A stretch of DNA of 24,562 nucleotides from Prorocentrum cordatum (Eukaryota > Sar > Dinophyceae > Prorocentrales > Prorocentraceae). The DNA is taken from NCBI GenBank assembly GCA_963575745.1, contig CAUYUJ010019875.1, positions 137,645 to 162,206 of the forward strand, given 5' to 3'. This document shows positions 1 to 8,376 of this stretch, piece after piece; the first letter of the stretch is position 1; each line of letters opens with the position of its first letter. The notes beneath the pieces are model-generated. The model had not been told where the DNA came from, did no database searches, and saw nothing but the letters and a program-made list of their open reading frames with translations. The translations under genes were made by a program, and so were the position numbers.

Positions 1-1
1 A

Positions 2-442
2 AGAGTAAGGATCAAGCTGCACAACAGCTTGTCCACACCTCTGCACCTCGGGGACACCCGAGTCGTAGCCAGACCCGCCGGTGTATGAAACGGAGCCCCC
101 AACGCCATGGGCGTCGCCCCAGAGGCAGACATCATGCCTCCGCGTGTCTGCGCATGGCAGATAGGCAGGAGGCTCGGGCATGCCGAAGACGGGGTACGAC
201 TGCTCGAAATTCGGCGTGCCAGATCCAAGCCCCGCTTGGATAAGTTGGTCGCGCACCTCAGCCAGCCCTTGGGAAGGGGTGGAAGATGCCACTGCCTGGT
301 GTACCATGCGTTGAGGCTGGAGCCGCCGCCGCAGGGATAACAGGTCACTCCGTTCCGAAGCAGCCGGTGGCGCGCAGAGGACGCTCTGCGCGTCTGGCCG
401 CACCGCCTCCTGAAAACCGTCGTGCCAAGGTCGGCCTCTTCG
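2..442 (-). pseudogene. LINE RNase H-like segment, truncated by window edge
   Basis: From 442 to 2 the phase of the zinc-finger block is open again and reads as plausible protein: AEVRDQLIQAGLGSGTPNFE, then HDVCLWGDAHGVGGSVSY and PEVQRCGQAVVQLD at the edge. The pattern of a strand ending in an Asp (LWGDAHG) followed about 20 residues later by RRCGxAVV-like text resembles the first two strands of the RNase H fold found at the C-terminus of many LINEs. The remaining catalytic Glu and Asp would lie outside the window. The identification rests on a short stretch and on domain order. A simple test is whether the sequence to the left continues with the other RNase H motifs. Confidence 0.5.
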
Positions 443-1168
443 TCAACACCTTGCCCGACGCCAAGAAAGAAGTCGTCCTCGGCCCCCATGGTGCTGTGGT
501 GCTGGGCGCAGGTGTAGGACGGTGTGGAGGTGGTCGCGATCCTGCTGGCGCAGGTCGCCTAGACCCTGCTGAATTTGAGGGGTCCTTGGACATGGTCCAT
601 GGCCTTGGACATGGTCCGTCGGCTCCTGTTCCCTGGGTCGCATTTCCCCGTCGGGGGGGCTGGCCAGCAGCGCGGGACATTCCAAGAAGACATGGCCCCA
701 GCATTCATCGGGCGCAAGGGCCGTCCCGCAAGCCTGACAGGGACGCATGGGCCTACCGAGCGTCATGTCCCTGCGAATCGGCATGAGTATGTTGTCAGAC
801 CATAGCGCCAGCAACGCTCCCAGCTGCCTTGCGGCACGGACACCCTTGACCGCATACCTGAGCCCACGGTGCCAGATAGGCGCGCCAGCGTGGGCGTACA
901 TGTGGCTGGTGAGGCGGCCACGCTGCCAGCGCTGCACGCCTTGCACCAAGAAGGGTCGCAAGTCAGCAGGGCGCACGCGGTGCAGGCCATACTGGCTGCC
1001 CAAATTGTCCTGCAAGATGTGCGGCGCTTTCGTGTCCCAGGCTAGCCGCCTGAGCGTGAGCCACGTCGCGGCCAGGGGACCTTTGGCATTGGCCCAACTG
1101 ATTGGGACAGCCCGTTCATGGAGCGCTGTCCAGGCCCATTTGAAGGCGGCTTGGTGACGCGCGCCCAT
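443..1168 (-). pseudogene. LINE C-terminal region with zinc finger
   Basis: This block continues the RT C-terminus after a frameshift. Near residues 144-164 it has CQACG, then 11 residues, then HVFLEC, that is C-x2-C-x11-H-x4-C. This is the zinc-binding knuckle that usually follows the RT in LINEs of plants and protists. The preceding text (WLTLRRLAWDTKAP, GLHRVRPADLRPFLVQ) reads as ordinary protein, whereas the last 60 residues are Gln/Arg/His-rich and probably out of frame. A neighbouring phase gives a more protein-like text over about 560-400, which would imply two compensating frameshifts. The block ends at TGA 443-445, and the same phase reopens into the RNase H segment. Confidence 0.65.
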
Positions 1169-2540
1169 CCCAAATCCAGGCGGCGTAGTTCAAGACCGAG
1201 TCTAGCGTGGCATGATAGATGGGATCGTACTCCTCCGAAGGGTGAGTAAGGAGGTATGCCGTGACGCCCACGTGGTGCTTGTCACTGCGCCCGTTAAGTA
1301 CCGCAGCCAAGTTGCGCACCTCGCGTAGGGGCGCGTCCGCCAACCCCGACACTTCAGCCCCGTGCCCTGCAGACGGCATGAGCCCAGTCCGCCACATGGT
1401 GGAGGCCTTGCGCCCTACCGCGCGACGCAGCATGAGGAGTCGGTGATTGCGCTCCCGCGCGGCCTTCATGCACTTCTGTTCAACATTCCTTAGCGCCCGG
1501 GGGCCATGCAGCTCATGGCCAAGGTTGCGCATATGTCGGGCTCGGGGCACTGCCCGAGGCATCCGCCGCTGGACTCTACGCACCACGAGGCGAACCTGCT
1601 CTGGCCCAGCCACCACCGCGGACTTAGCAGGTTTGAGAATCAGCCCGAGGTCCCCGGCCTCTGCAGCGAGCACCATCGCAGCGCGCAGCAGCAGCTTCAC
1701 ATCGCGGAGGTCGGGGGGGACCATCTGCAGGCCGATATCGTCCACCAGCGAGCGTGGCTTGATGGTCGGCGCCACCCTGTTGGCCCGCTGGAAGACACGG
1801 TACGTCAGCAAATAGATGAGGTAGGTGGCATGTGCACGCCCCGCGAGCACCCCCTGGAAGGCGACAAAGGAGCACGAGAGACTACCGTGCGCCTTGATGC
1901 GCCGTGGCTGCTGGTAGAGCTGCAGCAACATCCATAGCAGGCGCATCGGGTAACCCAGCTCCCGTGCCTCCCGCATGAGCGCATGGGGGTTCACCATGTC
2001 AAAGCAGCTCACCATGTCAAGGAGGGTGGTGCATGTGTGGTCGCCTATGAGGCTACCCACCTCTTGCCCCAGGTTGTGAGCGAAAGCCGACGCCGTGGAT
2101 GTGTGGCTGCCTCGGGTACCCCACATCTCGTCGCAGTTGCGCAGTCGTTGCCACTCTGCCGACAGCCATCGGCGTGCTTTCGCCCAAACTCGTAAGAGAG
2201 CATGGCTAAGCACAATCTGCCTGTGGCCACCATCTAGCTTCAGGAGACGGGCCATCTCACTATACAGGCGGTCGTAGGGAAACCGCAAGTGCTGCTCAAA
2301 AACCTAGTACATCTCGGCCAACCTCCTGGGAGCCTCATCTGGTAGGTGCTCAAGCGCCCTCGGTGGAATGCGGGTGGGCCCCGAGGCGGTGGCGAGAGAG
2401 AACGAACGGATGGCCTGCCGAAGGTCATGGGCCGTCGGGCCAGGCTGCCCCTCCCACCCACGGGTAGGAGCAACACTTCCAGCCCATGGGTCGCCCAGAT
2501 CCGCTTCCACTCGCACATGGCGCGGTCCGCGGGGATGCAT
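1116..2540 (-). pseudogene. LINE reverse transcriptase domain, interrupted by TAG
   Basis: The reverse transcriptase copies the element RNA onto nicked target DNA. The N-terminal part (2540-2304) carries SLATASGPTRIPPRAL, a typical pre-motif-A block, then a TAG at 2304-2306. The same phase then continues to 1116 with the palm motifs: TTLLDMVSCFDMVN (motif A, with its Asp), FQGVLAGRAHATYL (motif B) and SLVDDIGLQ (motif C, the two catalytic Asp intact). The active-site residues survive although the frame is broken. The thumb and connection region follows (GRKASTMWRTGLMP onward). The phase is lost near 1150, where the zinc-finger block takes over with a 50-bp overlap. A Met drawn at 2288 would be a TTG codon, so it is not a real start. 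Confidence 0.8.
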
Positions 2541-2590
2541 GGCTGGGCATCGGCCTCAGGGGCAACAAGTTATTGCTGCGCCCTGCCCTT

Positions 2591-3298
2591 TCATGCAGCA
2601 TGGGCAGCCTTCGCTCCCCCATTGAAAGCCGCCTGCGCCCAGCTGCGCCCGGCTTTCTCCGACTCGCCGCGAGCCGCGGCAGTGAGGGCCTCCGCGCGGC
2701 CCACGGCGGCGTCTACCACGTCATCAAAGTCCTCCACAATCAGCCCGTCCAGCCCGCGCAGGAAGAACTGGCGGTAGCAGGGGTCGATATTGGTGAGGAC
2801 TTTATCCTGCCCGACGATGGAGCCCAGGAAGCAGAGGATGTCGTAGCAGACGCTGGCAGTCTTCTGCAGCTGCCTGGGAGCTGGAGACGCATGCGTCGCC
2901 ACCACATTCATCCGGTGGCAAAACCGCTGGACCCGATCACGCTCGGCGCGAAGGTGAGTCGCCCAGCGTGCCGCTGTAGCCCAAACCCAGACTGTGGTGT
3001 CGTGACACAGGCGCTTGCGAGGCGGCTCCCACCGCAACTGCCGCCACTTCACCTCGGGGGGGCCGTGGTGCCCGACGAAACGGTTGGCTCCAGGGCCAAC
3101 TTTGTCGCGCCTGCCAGCGATCTCGTGGCCAATGCCCTGCAACACGGAGTCCCAGAGCTGCTGCAAGACATCATCGGGTGTACCGACCTCGCCGACGGCA
3201 TGACCATGGGCCCAGGTCCGACGGCGGTAACGTTGGCCCGCGCGCCCCGACCGATCGCGCTTAGATTTGCCTAGTGGGCCAACTTTATCGAAGGACAT
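2591..3298 (-). pseudogene. LINE linker between endonuclease and reverse transcriptase
   Basis: This 235-residue frame is in the same phase as the endonuclease frame, separated from it only by the TAG at 3323-3325 and seven further codons. It has no catalytic motif. Its end, rich in Ala and ending GGAKAAHA before a TGA, resembles the stretch that precedes the RT domain in LINE polyproteins of this type, and its position fits. The RT begins in another phase just downstream, so a frameshift lies between about 2600 and 2540. I assign it as linker from position and flanks rather than from a recognised domain. Confidence 0.55.
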
Positions 3299-3322
3299 GC
3301 CTCGGTCCCGATGAGGCCTGGA

Positions 3323-4786
3323 CTAGACGTAGTCCGTGCCAGTGACCCTGTGCGGCGCAGAGGCTGCCCGCATAAAAAAATACCATCCAACGTGCGCCAA
3401 GGAAGGGAAACGAGCACAGCCAACAGGGGGTACGGCAGGCAGCGGTCGAGGCTCATCGGGGACGCGGCACCATGTCGGCGCGTCCTTCCCGTACAGCTCC
3501 AGCCCCACGGGGTAGTGAGGTCTGGGAATGCTCCCGCATCCATGTATCACCTCAGGCTGGCGAGAGACACGGGACGCGAGATTGCTAGCCACCAAAAAGT
3601 AGTCGATGGTGGACACCCCATTGGAGGTAACGCACGTAGGGGCCGACGGCTGGAGGAGAGTACCAGCCAAAGACCCAACCCAGTCGCCTATGTTGATGCT
3701 CTGGCCGTCGGCGTTCCAGTCACCCCCGATGATCCAGTCAAGGCCGAGTGCGTTCCACGCCGCCACGCGCTTCGCAAGCGAGAGGTTGGCCCCAGTGACG
3801 CCGATGCCCTGAACCATGTACACGCTGACGACAATCAGACCACCAGGGACACCCCAGTGGACATGAGCTGCAACAGCATGATGGGGAAAAACAACATGAT
3901 CCTCATCAGGGGGCATCGTGACCATCACGCTTGTAGGCGCGAGCACGCAGACCCCACTGGAGCACGACGCCGCGGACCCTCCTCCAGTCTCCTCAGCAAG
4001 AGCCCAGAGGCCGTGCCAACCTGCATCACGCACAGCAGATTGAACAGCCCCGAGCCGTTGGTCGACCACCCGCGTCTCCTGGACCATCACTACCTTGCCG
4101 AAGAAGTACGGCAGGAAGTTGAGCAGTGGCCCGTGAGATCCAGGGTTAACCGTGACCAGCTTGGCCGCCACCTGACGGTGCGCATCGCCAGCATCAGGCA
4201 TGGCCGTACTGGGACCCTGCACCAAGGGATCGTGACCATCAGGCGTGCCTATGTCGCTGCCACCAGCTCGGTGCCGAGGTGGTCCTTTCCGCCAATTGCG
4301 GAGCAAGCCCGCGGATTGGTCAGCCACCGACGTAGTCTTCCCACCATTGTAAGGGGCTCCTGCAGAACCCACCTCGACATGGGTCATGAGCAGGCACCAG
4401 AGCAGCATAAGGGTCCATCCTCGCGGGCGCGCCACACACGGTGAGGACGAGTGGACTGGCGTGCAGGTCGATGGCGAAGGGCTGGAGCAGTAGTTGCCTC
4501 TGGCGGGAGACGTACTGTTCATTTCGCCAAGTGGAAGCGGATCCATAACACCAGGACCCACCCTGGCAGCAGCGTGCACATAGTACGTGCTGTCCTGCGG
4601 GCTCCCCGCGTAACCACTGGCCTTCCGTACATGGTACTTCCTGCCAGGAAATCCCCAGCAGGAGGAGGAGGAGGAGGAGGAGGAGGAGGAGGAGGAGGAC
4701 CCCCTCCCAGGGGGGAAGGAGGAGGAGGAGGAGGAGGAGGAGGAGGAGGAGGAGGAGGAGGAGGAGGAGGCCCCCTCCCACTCCAA
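3323..4786 (-). pseudogene. LINE endonuclease (EEP/APE-type) segment
   Basis: This 487-residue open frame has an endonuclease/exonuclease/phosphatase domain from about residue 209 to 435, the enzyme that nicks target DNA to prime reverse transcription. Visible landmarks are VVMVQETR (the metal-binding Glu of motif QE), VVSVYM, IIGGDWNA (GDxN motif, about 3710-3730), STIDYFLVASNL (IDY/F motif) and RPHYPVGLEL, which matches the terminal SDH motif with Pro in place of Asp before the catalytic His. The first 45 or so residues are two poly-Ser runs encoded by the (GGA)n microsatellite on the opposite strand, so the true start is unlikely to be the first Met. Residues 45-200 are not recognisable. 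The frame ends at a TAG, but the same frame continues into the linker, so this stop is probably a nonsense mutation or a readthrough site. Confidence 0.72.
4661..4770. repeat. (GGA)n microsatellite in two blocks
   Basis: Two pure GGA runs (4661-4699 and 4716-4770) are each followed by the same CCCCCTCCCA decamer (4700-4709 and 4771-4780). The repeat plus its C-rich boundary therefore looks duplicated as a unit. On the minus strand the tract reads as poly-Ser, poly-Pro or poly-Leu depending on phase, which creates several long but meaningless open frames around it. Confidence 0.95.
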
Positions 4787-4790
4787 TTTG

Positions 4791-5501
4791 TGGCGGTGGT
4801 GGCGGGAAACAGGCCCATCGAGAATCCGGACGGCACAGCCCCTGCCGCGGGCCAGAGCTACAGCTGGACGAGGTCGATGGCGCGCGCCTCGCCGTGGCTC
4901 GCTCCCGCCTGCAGGGCCAGAGAAAGTCAGACGGACCCGCCCGCCTGGAGCGCGTCTCCATATCTTCGGCGATACTGGGCATTATAGGTGGGGGGGGCGG
5001 GGAGGGGCCAAGGGGGGGTATAACGTAACGCCGCCCCCCGCCGCGCGCACGGCGGCAGTGCCCGGAGCGCACTGGGGGGAAGGGGCGTTGCGTTATGGGG
5101 GGGGAGGGGGGGCCGGGTGCTATAATGCCCACTATGCCCCAAGCAATAAAGAAACACGCTCCTGGGGAGTCGGCTTCCCAGGAACCCCAAGGAAGGCGGG
5201 GCCAGATCTCCGACGGTGTGCTTTGACCAACTAGGGCATGCCCTTCGATGCGGCCCGAAGGGCCCGCCACAGAGCCCTGGGACCATCAGAAACGGACCCG
5301 GGACGAATACACAACCCCTCTGGGAAGGGGTCGCCTCGGGGGCAGCGCAACGACCAAAAAAAAGACAGCCTCGATCTCATCCGTGTCTCTAAGATTGACG
5401 AGCCCAAGGGCGATGACAATCTGTGGGATGCGACCTCAGAAGCTGGGAGAGCTCTTAAAGATCGGCATCGAGATCAGGTGGTGCAAACCATAGGGGTAGA
5501 G
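4791..5501. other. Non-coding stretch between LINE and hairpin element
   Basis: No convincing gene is visible on either strand. The open frames here are GC-driven and low in complexity. The stretch holds the 156-bp inverted-repeat element at 4976-5131, listed separately. The left part (4791-4975) may be remote 5' sequence of the LINE. The right part (5132-5501) has short open frames in both directions and no recognisable motif. Confidence 0.5.
4976..5131. mobile_element. 156-bp G-rich inverted-repeat (MITE-like) element
   Basis: Its ends are a perfect 12-bp terminal inverted repeat, TGGGCATTATAG at 4976-4987 and CTATAATGCCCA at 5120-5131. Nested inside are a 13-bp inverted repeat with one mismatch (ATAACGTAACGCC at 5020-5032 with 5084-5096) and a perfect 6-bp stem (CAGTGC at 5056-5061 with GCACTG at 5069-5074). 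The arms between the repeats are runs of G: 4990-5018 has four runs of at least four G with short spacers, and 5097-5117 has two longer ones. No target-site duplication is clear, so mobility is inferred from architecture only. Confidence 0.5.
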
Positions 5502-5692
5502 ATACCCAGACCCCCGACGTCATGATTTTTTCATGACGCGACCCCCAGAGGTCCCGACCCATTCCCCGGGACCGGTTTTTCGTCCTGACTCGTTTTTTGA
5601 CGGTCCCGAGGCCCGGCGAGGGCCCCCGGAGGCCGAAAATAGCGAAAAACCTCCCGTCGTGATTTTTTCACGACGCGAGGAGGTCTGGGTAT
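5502..5692. repeat. Hairpin-terminated element 1 (191 bp)
   Basis: It is bounded by a perfect 11-bp inverted repeat, ATACCCAGACC at 5502-5512 and GGTCTGGGTAT at 5682-5692. Just inside each end sits a perfect hairpin: gtcatgattttttcatgac at 5519-5537 and gtcgtgattttttcacgac at 5656-5674. The two hairpins differ by one base on each side of the stem and the pairing is kept. The middle, read on the minus strand, is GC-rich with the words TTTTTCGCTATTTTCGG and GGGGGCCC. Element 2 (8377-8550) shares this layout and similar interior words. Confidence 0.65.
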
Positions 5693-8131
5693 GTTCCAGG
5701 GTGGTAATAACACCGTCGGAATGTCTGGGAGTTCCTCCACGCCCACCGCCACCCGAAGTGCAGAAGACCGGCCCCGTGGGCGGTGCCATGCATAATTACG
5801 TGCGGCAGGTTCGCGCCGTGCCGACCCCGGCCGGTGTTGGCTCCTGACACCGCGGGGATCGTTCGAACCTGAGCGATCGGCCGCTTCGGAAACGCCAGGT
5901 CGTGCCACAACGGTCGGGGAGACGTAAGGCCCGGGTACGGGGGACTCGGAAATCCCCGACGAGGTCGTCAAAGAAATGACGAGGCCGAGCCTGCATTTCG
6001 ACGAGGCCTCCCGCTGCAGACATCCAGCGAAACTCCTCCTCGTCAAGATCCGAGGCGCGGTCGTCAAAAAACGATGGCGAACCCGAGTCCTGGCAAACCC
6101 GGGTCTTACGCTCCCCCGAAACGGGCCGACTTGAGGTCGCCGGCGGCGCTCGACCATGCACGCCGGCGGCGGGGTCGCCGCCCGTCGGCACGACGCGCAC
6201 CCGCCGTACAGATCCCAGGCTCGGGCCTCCAGGAGCGCCGTCCTGCCAATGAGCTCCGGCGGGGCCGAGACGCCGCGGGTCTCCTCCAGGGTCGCTGCCG
6301 CCGCCGCGGCGGCGCCGCCCTCCTCGGAGACGCACGTCAGCGAGGATGCCCATCTGCGCGCGGGCGCGCTGAAGCGCCCTATCCAGATCGACCCCTGGAG
6401 CCAGGTGGGCCTCTCGATCACAAGCTTCACCGAATGCACAGGGTCCACGCCAGCATGCTGCTCCACGACGACTGCGAGCCTGCACTCGGCTGATAAGCGG
6501 AAGCGGTGATGGTGCTCACTGAAGCGAAAACGCACTCCATTCACAACATCGATTAGCGCGCTGCCGTCATTGATGGGTCCCGTGGACTTCTCGAGGACAT
6601 GGCGAATCCAAAACGCCAAGTCTTTTCGCTGGTCTGGATCAGTACAGTGCAGAAGACACGACTGAACAGCACATATTTCCTCCCAAGAAGAACCAGCAAA
6701 CATCTCGAAGCCACTGGTGCATCGCAACATGGTGAACTCTGCTGAATTAGCGTCGATCCAAACAGCGACTTCCTGCGATTCAGACGTTACATCAGAAGAC
6801 AAGGCTGAAGAGGAACTACAATCAGCGTGCTGAACCTCGGACGACTGGCATCTGAGCCGAGGATGTGCAGTCAATTTGGCACTGGGCAGCGGCCTGCAGT
6901 CCGCGAACTCCCGAAAGCCAACAAGGTAGGACTCCTTCAAAGTACCACTGATGGCACAAACGCCGAATGCTTCAAGCCGCACTACGCTGCCACAGCGGTC
7001 CCGCAGGTTTACGTGAAAGGCTTTGCAGAATTCGTTATCCGCGCTGATGGACTTCACCTCCTGGGCAAACTGCTCTTGCTCGGCCTCCGTCGCAAGGAAG
7101 TGTGCCACGCGTTCTCCCGCCGACGCTCGAGGCAGGTCATACATCAGCAGAGTCGCGAGCGTTTGGGAAGGCTGCGTCAGCTTCATCTCTCCATCAAGAT
7201 CAACCACAGCGTCACAAATACCTGACAAGATCGACCTTGCCGCGCGCATATCTCTCCTGTATGTGTGACCCTCTACAGAGGACACGGCCACAAAATTGAT
7301 GACGGCGTGGAACAGAATCATTCCTACAGTGCCACCTATTGAAATCATGAGCACGTCATCCGATGCTGAAGGACCTAAGCCTTTTCCGGTGGAATGGCCA
7401 GCGAACACTGTGTACGCAGCGGTTAGATAGGTAGCAACCGACCAAAACAGATTCATGGGAAGGCTCAGGTCCACAAGGCTGAGGCACATGCAGTCATAGA
7501 ACACCAGCACCGAGACCGAACGAATGTGCTCCGAGTACTGCAGCAGCGGTGACACCGTCATGAGATTTGATAATGACATGAGGGAGTACCAAACGTGAAG
7601 CAGTGATGGGGTCTGCAAGCTTGGAAACACGTGGATGGTCACCAGGATCGTCGAGCAGAAAGCGTGGTGCAAGCGCCTCGGTGCCAGGTGCGTGCGGCCA
7701 TCGCCGTGGTTGGCCTCCCACTCCAGCGGGCTGATCATCACGACGAAGGCCAAAGAAGCGATCCAGCAACATCGTCGCGAAATGTTGAGCCTCATTTCTT
7801 CCTTGTGCAAGTGAACGGCGTCTTGAGTGCCACCCCTGTCGGCAACGAAGGCCTTGGCGACTCTGACGAACGCGAGCAGCCGAGCAGAGCAGCTGCGAAG
7901 CCACAACCTGCTGGCGCCTCTGACCCACATCTGCTTGATCAGGGGGCGCAAGATCATGACGGCGCAGAACACCCAGCACGCAACCTGCATCTGTTCCACA
8001 TAGTCGGTGAAATCTGGGATTGGGCTGTTGCGTCCGAAATCGCTCCCACAGGTGCGCGGGCCGCCGCACGGCGGACGGCGGGGCTCGTCGCCGGGAGCGC
8101 CGCCGGGACCGTTCTGCGGCCTGCCGCTCAT
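5531..8131 (-). CDS. Multi-pass membrane protein with PAS-like domains
   Basis: This is the only likely host gene. The frame is open from 8419, but I prefer the Met at 8129-8131 (MSGRPQNG), because upstream text is His/Pro/Arg low complexity and an SL-like sequence lies 81 bp upstream of it. From this Met, hydrophobic segments lie near residues 48-66, 121-135, 156-170, 205-222, 227-245 and 260-284, so about six membrane spans. A soluble region follows with a PAS-like block (about 300-410, beginning ILSGICDAVVDLDGEMKLTQ) and a weaker second one (about 454-572, beginning VAVWIDANSAEFTMLRC). Proteins with membrane spans followed by a PAS-like domain are a large family in dinoflagellates, with unknown ligands and a presumed sensory role. 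Beyond about 6400 the text turns into Ala/Arg/Pro-rich low complexity, so the true 3' end, or an intron, probably lies near there and not at 5531. Confidence 0.6.
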   Translation of the reverse strand: MSGRPQNGPGGAPGDEPRRPPCGGPRTCGSDFGRNSPIPDFTDYVEQMQVACWVFCAVMILRPLIKQMWVRGASRLWLRSCSARLLAFVRVAKAFVADRGGTQDAVHLHKEEMRLNISRRCCWIASLAFVVMISPLEWEANHGDGRTHLAPRRLHHAFCSTILVTIHVFPSLQTPSLLHVWYSLMSLSNLMTVSPLLQYSEHIRSVSVLVFYDCMCLSLVDLSLPMNLFWSVATYLTAAYTVFAGHSTGKGLGPSASDDVLMISIGGTVGMILFHAVINFVAVSSVEGHTYRRDMRAARSILSGICDAVVDLDGEMKLTQPSQTLATLLMYDLPRASAGERVAHFLATEAEQEQFAQEVKSISADNEFCKAFHVNLRDRCGSVVRLEAFGVCAISGTLKESYLVGFREFADCRPLPSAKLTAHPRLRCQSSEVQHADCSSSSALSSDVTSESQEVAVWIDANSAEFTMLRCTSGFEMFAGSSWEEICAVQSCLLHCTDPDQRKDLAFWIRHVLEKSTGPINDGSALIDVVNGVRFRFSEHHHRFRLSAECRLAVVVEQHAGVDPVHSVKLVIERPTWLQGSIWIGRFSAPARRWASSLTCVSEEGGAAAAAAATLEETRGVSAPPELIGRTALLEARAWDLYGGCASCRRAATPPPACMVERRRRPQVGPFRGSVRPGFARTRVRHRFLTTAPRILTRRSFAGCLQREASSKCRLGLVISLTTSSGISESPVPGPYVSPTVVARPGVSEAADRSGSNDPRGVRSQHRPGSARREPAARNYAWHRPRGRSSALRVAVGVEELPDIPTVLLPPWNIPRPPRVVKKSRREVFRYFRPPGALAGPRDRQKTSQDEKPVPGNGSGPLGVAS
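5942..6090. repeat. Possible hairpin-terminated element 3 (149 bp)
   Basis: GGACTCGG at about 5943-5950 pairs with CCGAGTCC at about 6083-6090. Inside lie two hairpins, TCGTCA-aagaaa-TGACGA (5965-5982) and TCGT-caaaaa-ACGA (6061-6074). The layout copies elements 1 and 2 but the pairing is shorter, and chance is harder to exclude in GC-rich DNA. It lies inside the 3' part of the open frame of the PAS-like protein, where the reading frame is no longer convincing. Confidence 0.35.
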
Positions 8132-8211
8132 GCTGAAACGCCCCGGCGCCGCGCTCGTGCGGAAAGCTGTCCGGCCTAGCACTCCAAGTGAAAAAGGCAC
8201 CACGCCCAATA

Positions 8212-8232
8212 CTTGAGCCAGAGTGAACGCGG
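8212..8232 (-). promoter_or_regulatory. Candidate relict spliced-leader sequence
   Basis: Read on the minus strand, this 21-mer ends in TGGCTCAAG, identical to the last nine bases of the dinoflagellate SL. It begins with CCG as the SL does, and by my count 15 of 21 positions agree overall. It lies 81 bp upstream of the preferred start of the PAS-like gene and in the same orientation. Relict SLs of this sort are known from dinoflagellate genes that returned to the genome as reverse-transcribed mRNA. The match is partial, so it could be chance. Confidence 0.35.
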
Positions 8233-8376
8233 ACGGCGACGAAGGGAGTGATGGTAGTGAGGACGGATGGGAGCGGTGTCGGCGAGGAGCGTGACGATGG
8301 TAAGGATGTGGATGATGAGCGTGACGTCGATGAGGAGGGGAAGGACCTGCGAGGGGCGCATGGGGCAAAGCAGCTC

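Larger units (their letters stand above)
1..4790 (-). mobile_element. Decayed LINE (non-LTR) retrotransposon, 3' end beyond the window
   Basis: Five minus-strand coding blocks lie in the order expected of one LINE polyprotein: endonuclease/exonuclease/phosphatase domain (about 4162-3480), linker (3298-2591), reverse transcriptase (2540-1116), CCHC-type zinc finger (about 740-675) and an RNase H-like segment (about 290-2) cut by the left edge. No LTRs are visible. The blocks are separated by in-frame stops (TAG at 3323-3325 and 2304-2306, TGA at 443-445) and by frameshifts near 2560 and 1150, and probably by two compensating shifts between 640 and 400, so this copy cannot make one protein from a simple frame. 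The 5' limit is unclear. I place it near the (GGA)n tract because the endonuclease frame is open back to there. No poly(A) tail or target-site duplication can be checked because the 3' end is outside. Confidence 0.8.

Noticed and set aside
3311-4444. Long plus-strand open frame (377 codons) and another at 2486-3274
   Set aside because: Both are antisense to the LINE endonuclease and linker, which have recognisable motifs. The plus-strand text has none and follows from high GC.
4320-5270. Minus-strand frame with poly-Leu, and neighbouring poly-Pro and poly-Gly frames
   Set aside because: These are the other phases of the (GGA)n tract and G-rich element, with no natural protein text outside the low-complexity runs.
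5832-5880. Small hairpins (CGGTGT/ACACCG and GATCG/CGATC) between elements 1 and 3
   Set aside because: Stems of 5-6 bp are expected by chance in DNA of this composition, and there is no second copy or compensatory change to support them.
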